64,000 nt of DNA from Pseudogracilibacillus auburnensis (GTDB lineage: Bacteria; Bacillota; Bacilli; Bacillales; Amphibacillaceae), in contig NZ_QJJQ01000018.1 of NCBI RefSeq assembly GCF_003201975.1, positions 22,738 through 86,737 of the forward strand. Reading direction: 5' to 3'. Below the pieces are notes generated by a model, which saw only the letters and a program-made list of their open reading frames with translations, was not told where the DNA came from and did not search any database. Below are positions 24,531 to 33,251 of the stretch, one piece after another. Within the stretch, counting starts at the first letter, position 1. Each line of letters opens with the position of its first letter. A program made the position numbers and the translations under genes.

Positions 24531-26468
24531 ATGACAACCGAGACAAAAGTAAGCAATAAATTACATGTTACAAACAGCAAGGAAGAAAATGTGTTTTTAC
24601 AAAAGATACTAACTCACGGTGAATTAATCGCTGCCTTACTTAGTGGTGGAATTATTTTAACAACTTGGGCTTTAACAGATCTTATTCCCTATGCAGCCTG
24701 GGTTGTGTTGCACATCATTGCTTTTATCATTGGAGGATATGCACAAGCAAAAGAAGGAATTATCGATACGATTGAAGAAAAAGAATTAAATGTTGAATTG
24801 TTAATGATTATTGCGGCAATTGGATCAGCAGCCATTGGTTACTGGACAGAGGGAGCAATCTTAATTTTTATTTTTGCACTTGCAGGTGCACTTGAAACAT
24901 ATACATTAAATAAAAGTAATAAAGAGATTTCTTCCTTAATGGAACTTCAACCAGAAGAAGCGCGAATGATCGAAAACGGTGTGGAAAAAATGATCCCAGT
25001 TTCACAATTACGTATAAATGATTACATTTATGTTCGAGCAGGTGAACGAATTCCAGCAGATGGTAAAATTACCAATGGATCAACATCAGTAGATGAAAGT
25101 CCAATAACCGGGGAATCTATCCCAGTTACGAAAGAAATTAATTCAGATGTTTTCGCTGGCACGGTTGCATTAAATGGATCGATTACGATTCAATTGACAA
25201 AAGAAGCACATGAAACTACTTTTCAAAAAATAATTGAAATGATTCAATCAGCGAAAGAAGAGAAGTCACCAGCACAATTATTTATTGAGAAATTTGAAGG
25301 GACGTATGTTAGAACTGTCTTAATTTCGGTTGCCATCCTTATGTTTTTGCCATATTTTCTATTTGGCTGGTCTTTAACAGAAAGTATTTATCGGGCAATG
25401 ATTTTACTCGTGGTCGCCTCCCCATGCGCACTTGTCGCATCCATCATGCCTGCAACATTATCAGCTATTTCAAAAAGTGCTAAAAACGGGGTACTTTTTA
25501 AAGGTGGCGTACATGCTGAAAGCTTAAGCCAAATGAAAGCAATCGCATTTGATAAAACTGGTACATTAACGAACGGAACACCAGAAGTAACCGATGTATA
25601 TGTACATCCTGATTATAATGAAGCAGAAATACATGAGGCTGTCGGAGCGATTGAAAATGAATCTTCCCATCCACTAGCAGTAGCGATTAAATCATATAGT
25701 TTGGATTTCTTAGAGAAAAGTCAGTTTGATGTGACAGTAAAAGAAATGAAGACTGTTAGTGGTAAAGGAGTTATTGGTTTCATCCGTGATAAACAATGGT
25801 TTGTTGGTAAAGAAAATTTTGCTAGTCATAAAAACACTACAGAACATTTTTACGGAACTAAAGCAAGCGAATTGGCGAAAGAAGGAAAAACAATTGTCTA
25901 TGTTGGACTTAATGATCAAATTGTTGCTATTTATGCATTAAAGGATACGGTAAGAAAAGAAGCGAAAGAAGCAATTGCTGCCCTTAAAAAGCGTGGAATT
26001 TATACGATTATGCTAACAGGTGATAATGAATTAACGGCAAAAGCAGTGGCAAAAGAAACTGGAATTAACGATTTTGTAGCCGAATGTCTTCCAGATGAAA
26101 AAGTAGTCTATATTAAAAATTTAATTAAAGAACATGAAAAAGTCGCGATGATCGGTGATGGAATCAATGATGCACCAGCTTTAGCAATTGCTGATGTTGG
26201 AATTGCAATGGGAGAAGGTACAGACGTAGCACTTGAAACAGCAGATGTCGTTTTAATGAAAAATGATCTATCGAAAATTACCGAAGCAATTAAAACCTCA
26301 AGTAAAATGAATCGAATTGTGAAACAGAATGTATTTTTCTCATTAGCTGTTATTGGAGTATTAATTGTCTCAAACTTTTTCCAAGCAATTGACTTACCAC
26401 TAGGAGTCATTGGACACGAAGGAAGTACCATTTTAGTTATCTTAAACGGATTACGTTTACTGAAGTAA
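24531..26468 (+). CDS. zosA: P1B-type zinc-transporting ATPase, ZosA-like
   Basis: 645 aa from the ATG at 24531, seven bases after GGAGG; another ATG two codons earlier is too close. It has no N-terminal metal-binding domain. Transmembrane SPC motif (ASPCALVAS, about residue 298), actuator TGES (about 194), phosphorylated Asp in DKTGTLTNG (about 341), HP in SSHPLAVAI, and hinge GDGINDAPALAIADVGIAMG. A CadA-type efflux pump would usually carry a CxxC domain. The lack of one and the PerR box point to ZosA, a peroxide-induced zinc importer in B. subtilis (the direction of transport is taken from that case). Confidence 0.85.
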   Translation: MTTETKVSNKLHVTNSKEENVFLQKILTHGELIAALLSGGIILTTWALTDLIPYAAWVVLHIIAFIIGGYAQAKEGIIDTIEEKELNVELLMIIAAIGSAAIGYWTEGAILIFIFALAGALETYTLNKSNKEISSLMELQPEEARMIENGVEKMIPVSQLRINDYIYVRAGERIPADGKITNGSTSVDESPITGESIPVTKEINSDVFAGTVALNGSITIQLTKEAHETTFQKIIEMIQSAKEEKSPAQLFIEKFEGTYVRTVLISVAILMFLPYFLFGWSLTESIYRAMILLVVASPCALVASIMPATLSAISKSAKNGVLFKGGVHAESLSQMKAIAFDKTGTLTNGTPEVTDVYVHPDYNEAEIHEAVGAIENESSHPLAVAIKSYSLDFLEKSQFDVTVKEMKTVSGKGVIGFIRDKQWFVGKENFASHKNTTEHFYGTKASELAKEGKTIVYVGLNDQIVAIYALKDTVRKEAKEAIAALKKRGIYTIMLTGDNELTAKAVAKETGINDFVAECLPDEKVVYIKNLIKEHEKVAMIGDGINDAPALAIADVGIAMGEGTDVALETADVVLMKNDLSKITEAIKTSSKMNRIVKQNVFFSLAVIGVLIVSNFFQAIDLPLGVIGHEGSTILVILNGLRLLK

Positions 26469-26478
26469 ATAGGAAAAA

Positions 26479-26515
26479 GGCAGAAAAGGATAATACCACC
26501 TTTTCTGCCTTCTTC
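26479..26515 (+). terminator. Terminator after zosA
   Basis: GGCAGAAAAGG and CCTTTTCTGCC form an 11-bp perfect stem with a 9-nt loop, followed by TTCTTC. Confidence 0.75.
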
Positions 26516-27565
26516 AATATAACTCAACTTCCGTAGAGTAAAATGAACAAAACCGCCTTCGTAGAATGAAGTGGGATGAAAATACAGAGCTCAAGTTGAC
26601 TTTGGATGAACTGTTTGCAGGAACAGTCTGTTCTACATCTGAACTCCACACACACTTTTTACAGCTATTGTCACGCATTTGAACGAAGCTATGCAATAAC
26701 TTAAAATAGTGAATATACCATCGCTACGGAAATGCACTCCGCTTTCACCACAGGGCATAAGAGCGACATCTGTTCTACCTGCGCTATCGCTTGTTTTCAC
26801 AGAGTCTTCTTTACCGTGGGCGGCTGTTAAGCCTCCTCACTCGTAATTAAAGGAAGGCCAACGTCGGCATACCCCTTGCCGGGGCAGGGTCTTATCTAGG
26901 CCTATCCTGAGGGCACTGAAAAAGTCCCCAAGGTTTGTGTACATGTGTTTCATCCGAATCCACTTCGCTTTCCGCGGGCAACGCCTCAACTAATTTCAAA
27001 CGTTTTATTCAAAACGTTTGAAATGGATTTTCGGCTGTTGCTTTTCCCACAGGAGTCTCCGTGCCTTTCCTTCGCTGGTAGTGTGCTAATAAACAGTACG
27101 ATACTCGTGCTTCTACTATTTTGGTAGTTGTTTGGAGCGAAGGATCATTGACTCCTGCGGGAAAAGCAAATGTTCTTCGATGGGACGAGTAAGCGCAGTC
27201 CCAGTCCAACTTGTCTGAAGACCCCACAGCGGTGGTCTTTCCGCGAGGCAGGTTAAGTACGCGACGTCCTGTCGCAACACCTGCACTAGCACGTCCTGTG
27301 CGTCGGAGGCTGAAGCCGTGCCCGAGGAAAGCAGTGATCCGCAGCGGAAAACAACCTAGCAGTTACTGCGCAGTTTATATCTTATGTGTAACAAACAACA
27401 AATCTATTTGGTAGGAGAAGGATTCGTAATTCTATTTTTTGAAAACAACTTATTCTACAAAGATTGTCAAGGATATCATTAGAAACATCCCAAGCTCATC
27501 CAAGCCGACTGCTTGATCTCACTTTATTGATGTGAAAGTTGAATATATAATATTTAACACTATTG
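26516..27565. repeat. 1-kb gap of higher-GC repeat-like DNA with imperfect terminal inversion
   Basis: I see no gene. From about 26704 to 27380 the composition is clearly more GC-rich than the flanks. CACTTCGCTTTCCGCGGGCA (from about 26961) is imperfectly mirrored by the reverse complement of GTGCCCGAGGAAAGCAGTGA near 27316-27336, giving an element of about 380 bp with inverted ends. Inside, a block GATGGGACGAGTAAGCGCAG (about 27180) is shared, inverted, with 12680-12710. Such non-coding dispersed elements are common in Bacillaceae. Open frames here overlap each other on both strands and look spurious. Confidence 0.55.
26993..27024. repeat. Perfect 14-bp inverted repeat with 4-nt loop
   Basis: ATTTCAAACGTTTT, loop ATTC, then AAAACGTTTGAAAT. 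No T-run follows, so it is not an ordinary terminator. It lies within the repeat element described for this gap. Confidence 0.85.
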
Positions 27566-28390
27566 TTATTCTACTATTCTTTCACTACGATCTTTCATAT
27601 AAGCGTTAATTACTCCGCCAGTTGTAATAATAATGCCAGATAAATAAAACCAAATCATTAAAACAATAACCGTTCCTAAACTTCCATATGTTGCTGAATA
27701 ATTTCCGAGTGTGTTTACATAAAAGGCAAAAACTAATGAGGTAATTTGCCATAAAGCGGTAGTAAACATTGCTCCCCACATAGCATGTTTTATCTTGATT
27801 TTTTCATTTGGGGCTAACTTATATAAAATAAAAAATACGATAAAAAATGTAATCGTTGAAAAGGTCCAGCGAATGAAATTCCAGGATTGGATCAAATCAT
27901 AAAGCCCGAATAACCCGAACACTTTTTCACCTATGATCCTACCGAAAACAGATAGTAGTAATGCAATAGCAATAACTAAAACTAATCCAATCATTAAACC
28001 AAAAGCAACTAACCGATTGACAAAAAATGATCGTTTTTCATCTACCCGATATGCTTTATTAAACGATTTCGTAATGGCATTAAAACCATTTGAAGCTGAC
28101 CAAAGTGTACCGATAATCCCGATAGATAAAAGTCCCCCACTACGATTCGTAATGAGATGTGTTAAATTGGCATCAATCATCGCAATTACTTCTTCCGGAA
28201 GATATGTTCCAAGAATTTCAATGATTGCCCGATCATCTATCGGCAAAAAGCCTACAAGTGTAACTAGAAAAAGTAAGAAAGGAAACAATGATAAAAGAAA
28301 AAAGTAAGCTAATTGTGCGGATAAGCCTGTCACGTCCGCCTCATCAATTCGTTTCATTAATTCTTTTCCGAATTGAATCGTTTTCGACAT
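27566..28390 (-). CDS. yfkH: YihY/BrkB family inner-membrane protein (YfkH-like)
   Basis: 274 aa with about six membrane segments. The family hallmark LSAQLAYFFLLSLFPFLLFL is near residues 22-41, and LWSASNGFNAITKSFNKAY is near 120. The ATG cluster starts right after GAAAGG; I use the third ATG (28390). The order yfkJ-yfkI-yfkH is as in B. subtilis. The function is unknown; the old ribonuclease BN name for this family is not supported. Confidence 0.85.
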   Translation of the reverse strand: MSKTIQFGKELMKRIDEADVTGLSAQLAYFFLLSLFPFLLFLVTLVGFLPIDDRAIIEILGTYLPEEVIAMIDANLTHLITNRSGGLLSIGIIGTLWSASNGFNAITKSFNKAYRVDEKRSFFVNRLVAFGLMIGLVLVIAIALLLSVFGRIIGEKVFGLFGLYDLIQSWNFIRWTFSTITFFIVFFILYKLAPNEKIKIKHAMWGAMFTTALWQITSLVFAFYVNTLGNYSATYGSLGTVIVLMIWFYLSGIIITTGGVINAYMKDRSERIVE

Positions 28391-28435
28391 CATCAACATC
28401 CTTTCTCAATCCACTGTTTCCTTCGATTCGTTAGA

Positions 28436-28711
28436 TTACTTTTTTAATACTTTATTTAAGGAACTTTCTACCTGTTCAAGCGCATTTACAGCACTTCCAG
28501 TATTACTTTCAATCGTTTCATTTAAAGTAAGTACTGTGTCCCGAACAGTGCTAACTGCCTCAGAAGGGTTTTTTGCATAGTAAGAAAGTGTATTACATGA
28601 CGAGGTTACTAATTCTTTTGCATACTTTCTTGCATCTTCATTTAATAAACTAACTAATCCACCGAGAGAGGCTCCAACAACAATTCCTGTTATTAACGTT
28701 CTTTTCCCCAT
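28436..28711 (-). CDS. Small YtxH/YfkI-like membrane-associated protein
   Basis: 91 aa. A glycine-rich N-terminal membrane helix (TLITGIVVGASLGGLVSLL) is followed by a helical tail with coiled-coil character (KELVTSSCNTLSYY, ALEQVESSLNKVLKK). The start at 28711 is eight bases after AGGAG; an ATG two codons earlier is possible. Its position between the phosphatase and yfkH corresponds to yfkI. Function unknown. Confidence 0.7.
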   Translation of the reverse strand: MGKRTLITGIVVGASLGGLVSLLNEDARKYAKELVTSSCNTLSYYAKNPSEAVSTVRDTVLTLNETIESNTGSAVNALEQVESSLNKVLKK

Positions 28712-28722
28712 ATTCATAACTC

Positions 28723-29202
28723 CTAATCCTTTAGTTGATGTTTTTTCGTAATATTAGTTAACAATTGTTCACATGCTTCATTGATAAGTTCGTATGTGTA
28801 ATCAAAATCACCAGTATAGTAAGGGTCTGGTACATTCACTTCGCGTGGACTTTGTACAAACTCCATTAATTTACAGACTGTAACACCTTCACCTGGAATG
28901 TTATATTCAGACATTAAATTAGTCATATTTTGATCATCCATTGTAATAACATAATCAAAGTCTCTAAAATCCCCTTGAAAAATTTGTCTCGCTGTCATTC
29001 CTTCATACGATATGTTCAACTCATCTAATTTTGCTCTCGTACCTTTATGTGGTGGTTTTCCACTATGCCACAGAGCCGTACCAGCCGAGTCTACTTCTAT
29101 TTTTTGAGCCAAACCTGCCTGATGAACCTTTTCACGAAATACTGCTTCAGCCATTGGTGATCGACAAATATTTCCTAAACAAACAAATAAAATCCGTATC
29201 AA
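28723..29202 (-). CDS. yfkJ: Low-molecular-weight protein-tyrosine phosphatase (YfkJ-like)
   Basis: 159 aa. The catalytic P-loop CX5R(S) is CLGNICRS at residues 8-15 (nucleophile C8, R14). The general acid aspartate is in VPDPYYTGDFDYTYEL near 120, and the DSAGT motif (VDSAGTALW) is near 38. It acts on phosphotyrosine or phosphoarginine in the cytoplasm. First gene of the yfkJIH group. Confidence 0.93.
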   Translation of the reverse strand: MIRILFVCLGNICRSPMAEAVFREKVHQAGLAQKIEVDSAGTALWHSGKPPHKGTRAKLDELNISYEGMTARQIFQGDFRDFDYVITMDDQNMTNLMSEYNIPGEGVTVCKLMEFVQSPREVNVPDPYYTGDFDYTYELINEACEQLLTNITKKHQLKD

Positions 29203-29328
29203 TGTAAACCATTCCCCCTTAATAGTTTAACAAATTTCTTTGGTGTTATTTTATAAATAGGCAGGAAGGAAAATAAGTTATCAATTACGTCTCGGCACAT
29301 TTACGTCAAGATTTTTCAATTAAACAAT

Positions 29329-29994
29329 CTAAACGATTGGCTCAATACATGTTGCATCATTATTTCTAGCATTATTCACAACATTGCTCACTGTGTAAGA
29401 TGATAACTCCTCTGTTTCGACTGTTTGCAAAAATTGATGGACATCGAATGCCGATGAAAAAGGTTGTTCTATCCAAATATCTTCTTTATCTTTCGGTAAA
29501 ATAATCGGCATTCGATGATGAATATCTTTCATAAAGTTGTTTGCATCTTTCGTAAGTAACGTACATGTAAATAATGTTTCGTCTTCTTGCTCCCATTTAT
29601 CCCAAAGTGCTGCAAACGCAAAGAGTTCTCTATTTTTTAATTGAATTCTCTTTGGTACTTTTCCCTTTTCCGTCCGTTGCCATTCATAAAAACTATCAGC
29701 AATGATAAGACAATGCTTTCTACCCATTAAATGTTTAAAACTTGGCTTTATATGGGCTGTTTCACTACGAGCATTCATCATTTTATAACCGATTTTGACA
29801 TCTTTCGCCCACGATGGGACTAGTCCCCAACGTAAATAACCAGCCCGTCTTTTTTCACCGTCAAATATAATCGCAAGCACATTTTGTCCTGGAGCAATAT
29901 TATAACTTGGTTGATAGGAGTCAATTGCGTATGGAATCTGAAATCGTTCTTTTATTTTCAATTCATCTGCAAGTAACGTATAACGACCACACAA
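29329..29994 (-). CDS. SRAP-domain (HMCES/YedK-type) abasic-site-crosslinking protein
   Basis: 221 aa. The start is the TTG at 29994, since this makes cysteine the second residue (M-CGRYTLL) as needed for the thiazolidine link to abasic DNA, and AGGAGG lies seven bases upstream. An ATG at 30012 would bury the cysteine. Other catalytic features: YNIAPGQNVLAI (N and the active-site region), NARSETAHIKPSFKHL (R and E), and HHRMPIILP with the conserved His. It shields abasic sites in single-stranded DNA. Confidence 0.9.
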   Translation of the reverse strand: MCGRYTLLADELKIKERFQIPYAIDSYQPSYNIAPGQNVLAIIFDGEKRRAGYLRWGLVPSWAKDVKIGYKMMNARSETAHIKPSFKHLMGRKHCLIIADSFYEWQRTEKGKVPKRIQLKNRELFAFAALWDKWEQEDETLFTCTLLTKDANNFMKDIHHRMPIILPKDKEDIWIEQPFSSAFDVHQFLQTVETEELSSYTVSNVVNNARNNDATCIEPIV

Positions 29995-30027
29995 AAGCGC
30001 CCCTCCTATCATAATAAAACACGCGAG

Positions 30028-30525
30028 TTACGAAATATGTACTACTCTAGTATTGCCAATCATATCATGGAGCCCTTTTTTTTCATTTGAAAATGCGACG
30101 ACAAGATAAAGTAGCTTTAAAATAAACATTATATTATAAATAAATCGTCCGACAACTTCTCTGAACACAAGATCATTCCATGATAATGAATCACTACTTT
30201 CGCTAATGACACGAATACCAAGAATCATTTTCCCAATCGTTTGCCCGAAATATTTCGTCATAAGTAAAAAGTAAATGTAATAGACGATCGCACCTAAAAT
30301 ACCGTTTACTGTCCATAAACTAAGTTCTATAGGGTACCCATTATTGATAAAGGCCAATGGGCTAAGTAACAGACCATTTAAACTAAACACGATAATTACA
30401 TCAATGAGATACGCCCAAAATCGCATCCAAAATCCAGCATATTTATATTCTACATTAGGTGAAGTTGTAAGTTGATTTTGCTTTATTTCCGTTTCTTCTA
30501 TCTCATTTTCATTATAGGAATCCAT
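30028..30525 (-). CDS. RDD family membrane protein (YteJ-like)
   Basis: 165 aa. A cytoplasmic acidic N-terminus is followed by FWMRFWAYLIDVIIVFSLN, which carries the family's R and DD-like positions, then three or four membrane helices and the conserved TIGKMILGIRVISE near 108. GAAGGGGGT precedes the ATG. It lies 18 bp after sppA, the same pairing as sppA-yteJ in B. subtilis, where the partner modulates SppA and lantibiotic resistance. Confidence 0.85.
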   Translation of the reverse strand: MDSYNENEIEETEIKQNQLTTSPNVEYKYAGFWMRFWAYLIDVIIVFSLNGLLLSPLAFINNGYPIELSLWTVNGILGAIVYYIYFLLMTKYFGQTIGKMILGIRVISESSDSLSWNDLVFREVVGRFIYNIMFILKLLYLVVAFSNEKKGLHDMIGNTRVVHIS

Positions 30526-30542
30526 TTTCTTACCCCCTTCAC

Positions 30543-31532
30543 TCAGTATATGTACATCGCACGTGGTTTATCAGATTGTCTTAATAAGGACATGACAACA
30601 TCAAGTTCCGAATTTTTTCCTTGGATCAAATTTTGTGCTTTAACAGCAAACATATTAAAGAAACCAAGACCATATCCATATTGAATTACTTGTGCATCTT
30701 CCAAATCATAATCAGCTCTTACTGCATTTAATGTGTCGTCAAACGTTCCTATTTCATCAACTAATCCAACTTCTTGTGCCTGTCTTCCTGTATATATACG
30801 TCCATCTCCGACTTCTCGCACTGTTGCTTCATCCATTTTTCTGCCATCCACAATTACTTGAACAAAATCATCGTACATTTCATCAATAATGGATTGTAAA
30901 ATTTCTTTTTCTTCTTTTGTCATATCGCGTGACGATGACATAATATCTTTATGTTTTCCACTTTTAATTGTATTAAATGTAACACCATATTTTTCAGCCA
31001 AGCCTGCGAAATTCATATTTTCCATAATGACACCAATTGAACCGGTAATTGTAGCTGGTTCAGCAAAAATTTTATCTGCTGGTGCAGCAGCATAATAACC
31101 ACCTGAAGCAGCCATGGAACCCATTGAAACATAAAGCGGTTTATCAAATTCATCTTGCATTTCAGTTAGCGCACGATGAATTTGGGCTGTTTCCCCTACG
31201 GCTCCGCCTGGAGAATTAATTTGTAATATAATCGCTTCAACTGTTGGATCTTCTGCTGCTTGATGAATCATACCGATAAACTCGTCATGCTGGTATTCTT
31301 GTGTACTAAATAATGAATCATCTCCACCCATAATAATTCCTTCTAAATTAAGGACAGCAATTCGACTATCCCAGTCCCCATCAGCGATAATTTCTTCATC
31401 AAAATAATAATCATCGAACGTAAAAACATCATTCAAAAACCCAGATGCTAAATTTATGGTAAATTTAAATCCGATTGAAACAAATAATAATACAATTGCT
31501 AAAACTAGGGCTAACCATCGTTTTGTATTCAT
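30543..31532 (-). CDS. sppA: Signal peptide peptidase SppA
   Basis: 329 aa. One N-terminal membrane helix (WLALVLAIVLLFVSIGF) and an S49 peptidase domain. The Ser nucleophile is in SMGSMAASGGYYAAA near 143-157 and the catalytic Lys in TIKSGKHKDIMS near 195. The short, single-domain form is typical of Gram-positives. It degrades released signal peptides in the membrane. Confidence 0.94.
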   Translation of the reverse strand: MNTKRWLALVLAIVLLFVSIGFKFTINLASGFLNDVFTFDDYYFDEEIIADGDWDSRIAVLNLEGIIMGGDDSLFSTQEYQHDEFIGMIHQAAEDPTVEAIILQINSPGGAVGETAQIHRALTEMQDEFDKPLYVSMGSMAASGGYYAAAPADKIFAEPATITGSIGVIMENMNFAGLAEKYGVTFNTIKSGKHKDIMSSSRDMTKEEKEILQSIIDEMYDDFVQVIVDGRKMDEATVREVGDGRIYTGRQAQEVGLVDEIGTFDDTLNAVRADYDLEDAQVIQYGYGLGFFNMFAVKAQNLIQGKNSELDVVMSLLRQSDKPRAMYIY

Positions 31533-31670
31533 CTTTTCTAAATCAATCCTTCCTATGTAGAAACTTTTAGTCTATATTAAAATCGTACAATAAATCAAAT
31601 GTAAATACCACTGTTTGCATTATTAAACATAGCCGAAATAATGAATATTTTTTTTGGAAGGCGAGTTTTT

Positions 31671-31796
31671 AAGATTCGCCAGATTTATTGCAAGATGCGC
31701 CAGATAACTGACAAAAGAAGCCAGGTAAACTGCAAGAATCGCCATATCTTTAGCAAGATGCGCCAGTAAAATTCAAACTTGCGCCATATTACAATA
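31671..31796. repeat. Six tandem degenerate 21-bp repeats
   Basis: Six consecutive 21-base units start at 31671, 31692, 31713, 31734, 31755 and 31776. Most share AAGAT.CGCCAG at the start and TGC or similar at the end. They are contiguous, with no spacers, in the 400-bp gap between the sppA start and the terminator of the CAP gene. There is no open gene here. Confidence 0.85.
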
Positions 31797-31890
31797 ACCT
31801 TTTTGGGAGATTTGAATCGTGGAAAGAAGTCCTTTTAGATGGAACCATCATTTCACTTGTTCTAACTTCTAAAAAACGGCCATTAGTCAA

Positions 31891-31929
31891 TAAAAAATCC
31901 CGAACAGAGATGTTTCATCTTGTTCGGGA
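31891..31929 (-). terminator. Terminator after the CAP-domain gene
   Basis: Minus strand TCCCGAACA...TGTTCGGGA with an inner GATG/CATC pair, followed by TTTTTT. Confidence 0.88.
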
Positions 31930-31938
31930 ATCGTAAAC

Positions 31939-32757
31939 TTATTTACCAATAAATTGTTGTGTCCAATGATTACCTTGTTCTACATAGCCAACACCGATAT
32001 GTGTGAAGCTACCATTTAAAATATTTGCACGGTGCCCTTCACTATTCATCCAAGCATTTACTACTTCCTCTGGTGTACGTTGTCCTTTTGCAATATTTTC
32101 ACCAGCTGAACGATAATTAATCCCATATGTCTTCATCATATCAAATGGAGAGCCATATGTAGGGCTATTATGGTCAAAGTAATTATTTGCTGCCATATCA
32201 CGTGATTTTTCTCTCGCTACTTTACTTAACTCGTAATCAACCTTTAATGCTGGTAAACCATTTTTCGCTCTTTCTTGATTTGTTAAATCAAATACTTGCT
32301 GTTCAAATTGATTTAATTGACCTTTTTCTTCATTTTGATTTTGATTATTATTTTGTTCCGCTTGCTCATTGTTTCCTTGTTCCACTTGTTCATTTTGCTC
32401 TGGTTGTTCAGGTTCTTGTGGCTGTGGTTGTTCAACTTCTTGTTCTGGCGCCTTGTCTACAGGTTCCTCAACAACTTGATCTTTTTTCGGTTTTGAATTG
32501 TTCTTCCAACCGTTTTCTTTTTGTTTCCAAGAGCTGTCGTTCCACTTTACATTCCATTTGGCTAAACAATTACTAAGAAATTGTTCTAACTCGGCATATT
32601 GATCTTTGTCTACTTCTCCTTGATTTACGTATCTATTATTCTCTTTCTGTGTGTCTACATCTTCTTCATTTGCTGATGCACCTACAGTTTGTCCAAAGCT
32701 ACTAGTTACTAAACCGACAGTTAAAATTCCTACTATTAATTTATACTTCTTAAACAT
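31939..32757 (-). CDS. Secreted CAP-domain (SCP/PR1-like, YkwD-type) protein
   Basis: 272 aa from the ATG at 32757, eight bases after GGGAG. A signal peptide (LIVGILTVGLVTSSFGQTVGASA) is followed by a spacer with WNVKWNDSSWKQKENGW, then a long E/Q/P/N-rich linker (about 95-160) and a C-terminal CAP domain with FDLTNQERAKNGLPAL, NYFDHNSPTYGSPFDMM, SAGENIAKGQRTPEEVV and MNSEGHRANIL. The conserved His/Glu pairs are present. In endospore formers similar proteins are found at the cell surface or spore. Monocistronic. Confidence 0.9.
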   Translation of the reverse strand: MFKKYKLIVGILTVGLVTSSFGQTVGASANEEDVDTQKENNRYVNQGEVDKDQYAELEQFLSNCLAKWNVKWNDSSWKQKENGWKNNSKPKKDQVVEEPVDKAPEQEVEQPQPQEPEQPEQNEQVEQGNNEQAEQNNNQNQNEEKGQLNQFEQQVFDLTNQERAKNGLPALKVDYELSKVAREKSRDMAANNYFDHNSPTYGSPFDMMKTYGINYRSAGENIAKGQRTPEEVVNAWMNSEGHRANILNGSFTHIGVGYVEQGNHWTQQFIGK

Positions 32758-33126
32758 TACTTGCACTCCCTTAAATTATTTGTGATAACATCATATCATC
32801 CATTTTTCGTAACAATGGAGCCAGTCATTTCCAGTTTTTAAAATATGGACTCCACCTTTTACAAAGCTTGATAGTTCAATAGTTTCTCTTGTACCCAAAT
32901 ATGGGCAAATGGGTTAAAACTAGACTTGTTACCATTTGTTACATGCTATTTCCTCTTGACAAAATTTAAAACATCCTATTTTATTACAAAAGTATTAATA
33001 GCTGTAATTTTTCTGTTACATCTTCCTAATATTTCAGCATACCTATTTACAAAATTTTTAAAATACTATAAACTAATCAATAGGAAGATTCTTTTCACTA
33101 AGAATAAATAACGAAACAACTGCCTA
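32758..33126. other. Gap with a candidate promoter; no gene
   Basis: The spacer before the CAP gene and the CoA-transferase operon. TTGACA at 32956-32961 is followed at 17 bases by the weaker TTTTAT and may start the leader of the downstream operon. A short open frame here lacks a ribosome site. Nothing else is recognised. Confidence 0.4.
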
Positions 33127-33165
33127 ACTTGTTTACAATTTAACGCCTAAATTGTCCCAACAAGT
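33127..33165 (+). promoter_or_regulatory. Leader hairpin upstream of CoA-transferase operon
   Basis: ACTTGTT-T-ACAATTT, loop AACGCCT, AAATTGT-CCC-AACAAGT: 14 base pairs interrupted by one asymmetric bulge. It directly precedes a terminator-like hairpin. Confidence 0.6.
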
Positions 33166-33167
33166 AA

Positions 33168-33227
33168 AAGCCAGTTTTAAATTAACTTAAGGATTTTAAG
33201 TTAGTTTGAGCTGGCTTCTTTTATTTT
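33168..33227 (+). terminator. Intrinsic terminator in the leader of the CoA-transferase operon
   Basis: A long stem from AAGCCAG (33168) to CTGGCTT (33217) with inner AACTTAA/TTAAGTT is followed by CTTTTATTTTA. It stands only 25 bp before the start of the operon, so it may act as an attenuator rather than end a gene, because no gene precedes it on this strand. Confidence 0.65.
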
Positions 33228-33251
33228 ATATAAGGAGGTGACTATTTCAAC

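Noticed and set aside
26880..26935. End of an insertion sequence (CACTGAAAAAGTCC block)
   Set aside because: It resembles IS ends in general style, but no transposase, partner end or target duplication is visible.
27211..27414. Overlapping frames on both strands in the GC-rich repeat block
   Set aside because: The frames are short, low in complexity and mutually overlapping. They are explained by the GC-rich composition of the repeat.
31671..31796. Possible CRISPR array
   Set aside because: The units are contiguous and degenerate with no unique spacers, and no cas genes are near. The same holds for 54647-54869.
32926..33111. 61-codon plus-strand frame rich in hydrophobic residues
   Set aside because: There is no ribosome site before the start, the composition follows the AT-rich background, and it overlaps the candidate leader promoter region.
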